From NCBI GenBank assembly GCA_951230915.1, contig OX579637.1, positions 12,400,001 through 12,464,000 of the forward strand: a stretch of 64,000 nt of DNA, written 5' to 3'. Made by a program: the position numbers and the translations under genes. Shown one piece after another: positions 60,738 through 64,000 of this stretch. The DNA comes from Antitrichia curtipendula (taxonomy: Eukaryota > Streptophyta > Bryopsida > Hypnales > Leucodontaceae). The first letter of the stretch is position 1, and each line of letters starts with the position of its first letter. The notes below the pieces were generated by a model, which saw only the letters and a program-made list of their open reading frames with translations, did no database searches and was not told the origin of the DNA.

Positions 60738-62832
60738 TCAAATGTCATAGAATCTAACTTGCAGAGGCACTTGAACCAAATTATGGAAGTTGCTAATACC
60801 CTCAAGTATTTAAATCCATGGATATATTGAACTTGCGCGTAATTATCATCCATCTCCACATGAATCAAAAAAAATATGGAATAAACTTGGGCCTGTACTT
60901 TAATAGCTCTCTACATCAAATGTCATGGAATTTGATTTGAGAAGGCACTTGAACAAATTTCTGAAAGTTACAAATATCCTCAAATATTTGAATCCATGAG
61001 AATATTTCATTTGTGCATAATTTTCATCCATCTCCATGTGAATCAAAAAAAATATGGAATAAACTTGGGCCTGTACTTTAATGGCTCCCTACATCAAATG
61101 TCATGGAATTTGATTTGAGAAGGCACTTGAACAAATTTGTGGAAGTTGCCAATACCCTCAATTATTTGAATCCATGAGAATATTTCATTTCTGCATAATT
61201 TTCATCCATCTCCACATGAATCAAAAAAAATATGGAATAAACTTGGGCCTGTAGTTTAATGGCTCCCTACATCAAATGTCATGGAATTTGATTTGCGAAG
61301 GCACTTGAACAAATTTGTGGAGGTTGCAAACACCCTCAAATATTTGAATCCATGAGAATATTTCATTTCTGCATAATTTTCATCCATCTCCACATGAATA
61401 AAAAAAAATATGGAATAAAATCGAGTTTGTAGTTTAATGGCTCCCTACATCAAATGTCATGGAATATGATTTGAGAAGGCACTTGGAAGAATTTGAGGAA
61501 GTTTCAAACACCCTCAATTATTTGAATCCATGAGAATATTTCGTTTGTGCGTAATTTTCATCCATCTCCACGTGAATCAAGAAAAATATGGAATAAACTT
61601 GGGCTTGTACTTTAATGGCACCCTACATCAAATGTCATGGAATTTGATTTGGAAGGCACTTAAACAAATTTGTGGAAGTTGCCAATACCCTCAAATATTT
61701 GAATCCATGAGAGTATTTCATTTGTGCGTAATTTTCATCCATCTCCACGTGAATCGAAAAAAATATGGAATAAACTTGGGCCTGTAGTTTAATGGCACTT
61801 TACATCAAATGTCATGGAATTTGATTTGGGAAGGCACTTGAACAAATTTGTGGAAGTTGCCAATACCCTCAAATATTTGAATCCATGAGAGTATTTCATT
61901 TGTGCGTAATTTTCATCCATCTCCACGTGAATCGAAAAATATATGGAATAAACTTGGGCTTGTACTTTAATGGCACCCTACATCAAATGTCTTGGAATTT
62001 GATTTGGAAAGGCACTTGAACAAATTTGTGGAAGTTGCCAATACCCTCAAATATTTGAATCCATGAGAATATTTCATTTGTGCATAATTTTCATCCATCT
62101 CCACGTTAATAAAAAAAAATATATGGAATAAAATCAGGTTTGTAGTTTAATGGCTCCCTACATCAAATGTCATGGAATTTGATTTGGGAAGGCACTTTAA
62201 CAAATTTGTGAAAGTTGCCAATACCCTCAAATATTTGAATCCATGAGAATATTTTATTTGTGCGTAATTTTCATCCATCTCCACGTGAATCAAGAAAAAT
62301 ATGGAATAAACTTGGGCCTGTACTTTAATGGCACCCTACATCAAATGTCATGGAATTTGATTCGGGAAGGCACTTGGACAAATTTGAGGAAGTTGCAAAC
62401 ACCCTCAAATATTTGAATCCATGAGAATATTTCATTTGTTCGTAATTTTCATCCATCTCCACGTGAATGGAAAAAAATATGGAATAAACTTGGGCCTGTA
62501 GTTTAATGGCTCCCTACATCAAATGTCATGGAATTTGATTTGAGAAGGCACTTGAACAAATTTGTGGAAGTTGCCAGTACCCTCAAATATTTGAATCCAT
62601 GAGAATATTTCATTTCTGCATAATTTTCATCCATATCCACGTGAATCAAAAAAAATATGGAATAAAATCGAGTTTGTAGTTTAATGGCACCCTATATCAA
62701 ATGTCATGGAATTTGATTTGCGAAGGCACTTGGACAAATTTGTGGAGGTTGCAAACACCCTCAAATATTTGAATCCATGAGAATATTTCATTTCTGCATA
62801 ATTTTCATCCATATCCACGTGAATCAAAAAAA
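60738..62832. repeat. 178-bp tandem satellite, about 12 units
   Basis: The CATCTCCAC landmark falls at 60851, 61029, 61207, 61385, 61563, 61740, 61918, 62096, 62276, 62454, 62632 and 62810, a spacing of 178 bases with two exceptions (177 and 180). Each unit reads CATCAAATGTCATGGAATTT, then GGCACTTGAACAAATTTGTG, then CCTCAAATATTTGAATCCAT, then ATGGAATAAACTTGGGCCTG. Units are very alike, so the array is young or homogenised. Open frames across it are incidental. Confidence 0.9.
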
Positions 62833-63488
62833 CATTAGAGAAAAAAGGAGCCCAATAGAAGAAGTCACTTTGAGGAGCCTTGCTTATATTTAAATTTGTA
62901 CTTTATTGTTAGGACCATCAACTAATCCCCTATACCCGTCCAGTTTGACAAGCAATGAAATTATGACGGCAGTACATGGAGGGTGGTTCTCATTGGAGGG
63001 CAGAATCTGGCGTACTTGAAACCAACATTATCTTTAATCCCAGAAAAGTCTGACTCTTGGTACAGTTGCACGTTTGCTTTTGAACGAAATAGAATTCTTT
63101 AGTGCATGTAAATGATTCTTTATATTACTGTAAGGTCAACAGGTTGGGTTCCGGGTATAAACTTGTACAGAGTGCGGACAGGAGTCATACTCGAGACCCT
63201 GTTTTCTCCTACTGAGAAAGAAAGACCACCAAAGAAAGATTCTAGCTTGTGCAGGCTTTGCAAGATGAATCACTAATTTTATGCTTCAATGTTTGACAAG
63301 CAAAATGCAAGAAGGGCAACTGAACCTTGTTTGTATGAAAACAGTTAGAAATTCAAAGTAGAAAATGCACACATGGGATAGACTAATTACCACTCCAGCA
63401 AGTGAGTTTGCTGATCCATGTGAACAAGTAATCTTCTAATCTTAAAAATAAAAATGAAACTACATGCATGATAGTACTAGATAGGAAA
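62833..63488. other. Spacer between satellite and unknown exon
   Basis: No gene is supported. The composition becomes more balanced from 62930 to 63260, which may belong to the 3' region of the gene on the minus strand. Confidence 0.35.
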
Positions 63489-63896
63489 TCAAGGAATAGG
63501 TTGAGTATCGGCTTCTTGCACTGATGCAACAATTGGAATAAATCGTGAACCTACACGAACACAACCCCTTCTCCACTCAGCATGTCTTGCATTTGCTGTA
63601 GACAAATTTGATGTTTGTCGACGTTTCTCTGCAGCTGCTTCAGTGGCTGGTATAAGAGGGTTCCTTGCCATGGCTTCTTTCCTCTCCCTTTGAATCTCCC
63701 TATGCTGAATGACTCGATACCACCATTGGAAACTCTGTACAATTGCAGAATGGCGCAAGGATGTACCATTATGTTGCGAGTGCTTGACAAAAGATGTCTT
63801 TGCGGCATAATGACTCTTTTCCATGCCCTGTGTCGACCATACCGCAAGACTGCCATATGTCATAACGAACCAATTGCTGTGTTTCACAAGCACATG
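63489..63896 (-). CDS. Last exon of an unknown, possibly repeat-encoded gene (partial)
   Basis: An open frame of about 135 codons ends at the stop at 63489. Its upstream edge shows a plausible 3' splice site (GGTGAACGCAG before CATGTG, exon from 63896), so the visible part would be the last exon, with the rest outside the window. It reads YGSLAVWSTQGMEKSHYAAK, then HSQHNGTSLRHSAIVQSFQW, then a basic helical stretch REIQRERKEAMARN. The QGMEKSHYAAK block looks conserved, and I associate it with repeat-encoded proteins of unknown function. No frameshift or stop is present in the exon. Function unknown. Confidence 0.45.
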   Translation of the reverse strand, partial: HVLVKHSNWFVMTYGSLAVWSTQGMEKSHYAAKTSFVKHSQHNGTSLRHSAIVQSFQWWYRVIQHREIQRERKEAMARNPLIPATEAAAEKRRQTSNLSTANARHAEWRRGCVRVGSRFIPIVASVQEADTQPIP

Positions 63897-64000
63897 CTGC
63901 GTTCACCAAACACACAACGTAATATAGTCAATTTAAAGAAAAATGACTCATGCAACACTCAAGAATACACAATAATGTAGCCTGAAGACTCTTTGTAAAC

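Noticed and set aside
61530..61787. Open frame within the 178-bp satellite
   Set aside because: It repeats the translation of the satellite unit, and other units break the frame.
60738..62832. Possible CRISPR-like array
   Set aside because: Units are 178 bases long and alike throughout, without short repeats alternating with unique spacers; the context is eukaryotic.

Overview
The window looks like nuclear DNA of a land plant with a large, repeat-rich genome. The signs are a low-GC background, interstitial Arabidopsis-type telomere motifs (TTTAGGG/CCCTAAA), plausible GT-AG introns, hAT-type transposase, satellite arrays and inverted-repeat mini-transposons. The degraded protein at 15.1-16.4 kb reminds me of repeat-encoded proteins of gymnosperms, so a conifer-like genome is my best guess; this is inference with low confidence. 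I see no ordinary host gene that is clearly complete. Almost everything recognisable is transposon-derived.

Layout. 1-9 kb: AT-rich DNA with one decayed protein-kinase copy (5.9-6.7 kb). 9.1-13.7 kb: a decayed DNA element (copy 1) encoding a DUF7869-type protein. 13.8-16.9 kb: a decayed retroelement-like insertion. 17.2-17.6 kb: a small Mutator-like inverted-repeat element. 17.9-20 kb: an old ~170-bp satellite. 21.5-26.4 kb: a decayed multi-exon gene with a 'QHS' motif, carrying the same palindromes as the DUF7869 elements. 26.8-42.2 kb: four genes (a zinc-finger-like tail protein, an intact protein kinase, a hAT transposase and a RING/coiled-coil protein), each preceded by a GC-rich array of CGGACGG/CCGTCCG words in otherwise AT-rich DNA. 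45.3-48.7 kb: DUF7869 copy 3. 51.7 kb: a MITE. 52.4-54.0 kb: a truncated second copy of the RING gene, cut off exactly at the end of DUF7869 copy 2 (54.0-59.1 kb). 60.7-62.8 kb: a regular 178-bp satellite. 63.5 kb: a last exon of an unknown gene.

How it fits together. Two transposon-like gene systems stand out. System A (DUF7869 protein and probably the QHS protein) has arrays of an imperfect palindrome, consensus TTTAGGTCGANTCGACCTAA, in the 5' non-coding DNA of the genes and in introns. The diverged copy 3 has a different palindrome of the same geometry at the same place. System B (hAT, RING/coiled-coil, kinase, zinc-finger-like) has CGGACGG arrays directly upstream of every gene. The kinase is the only long uninterrupted reading frame. 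Most other frames are broken by a few in-frame stops, several explicable as C-to-T changes at CAG or CGA codons, as expected of methylated repeats.
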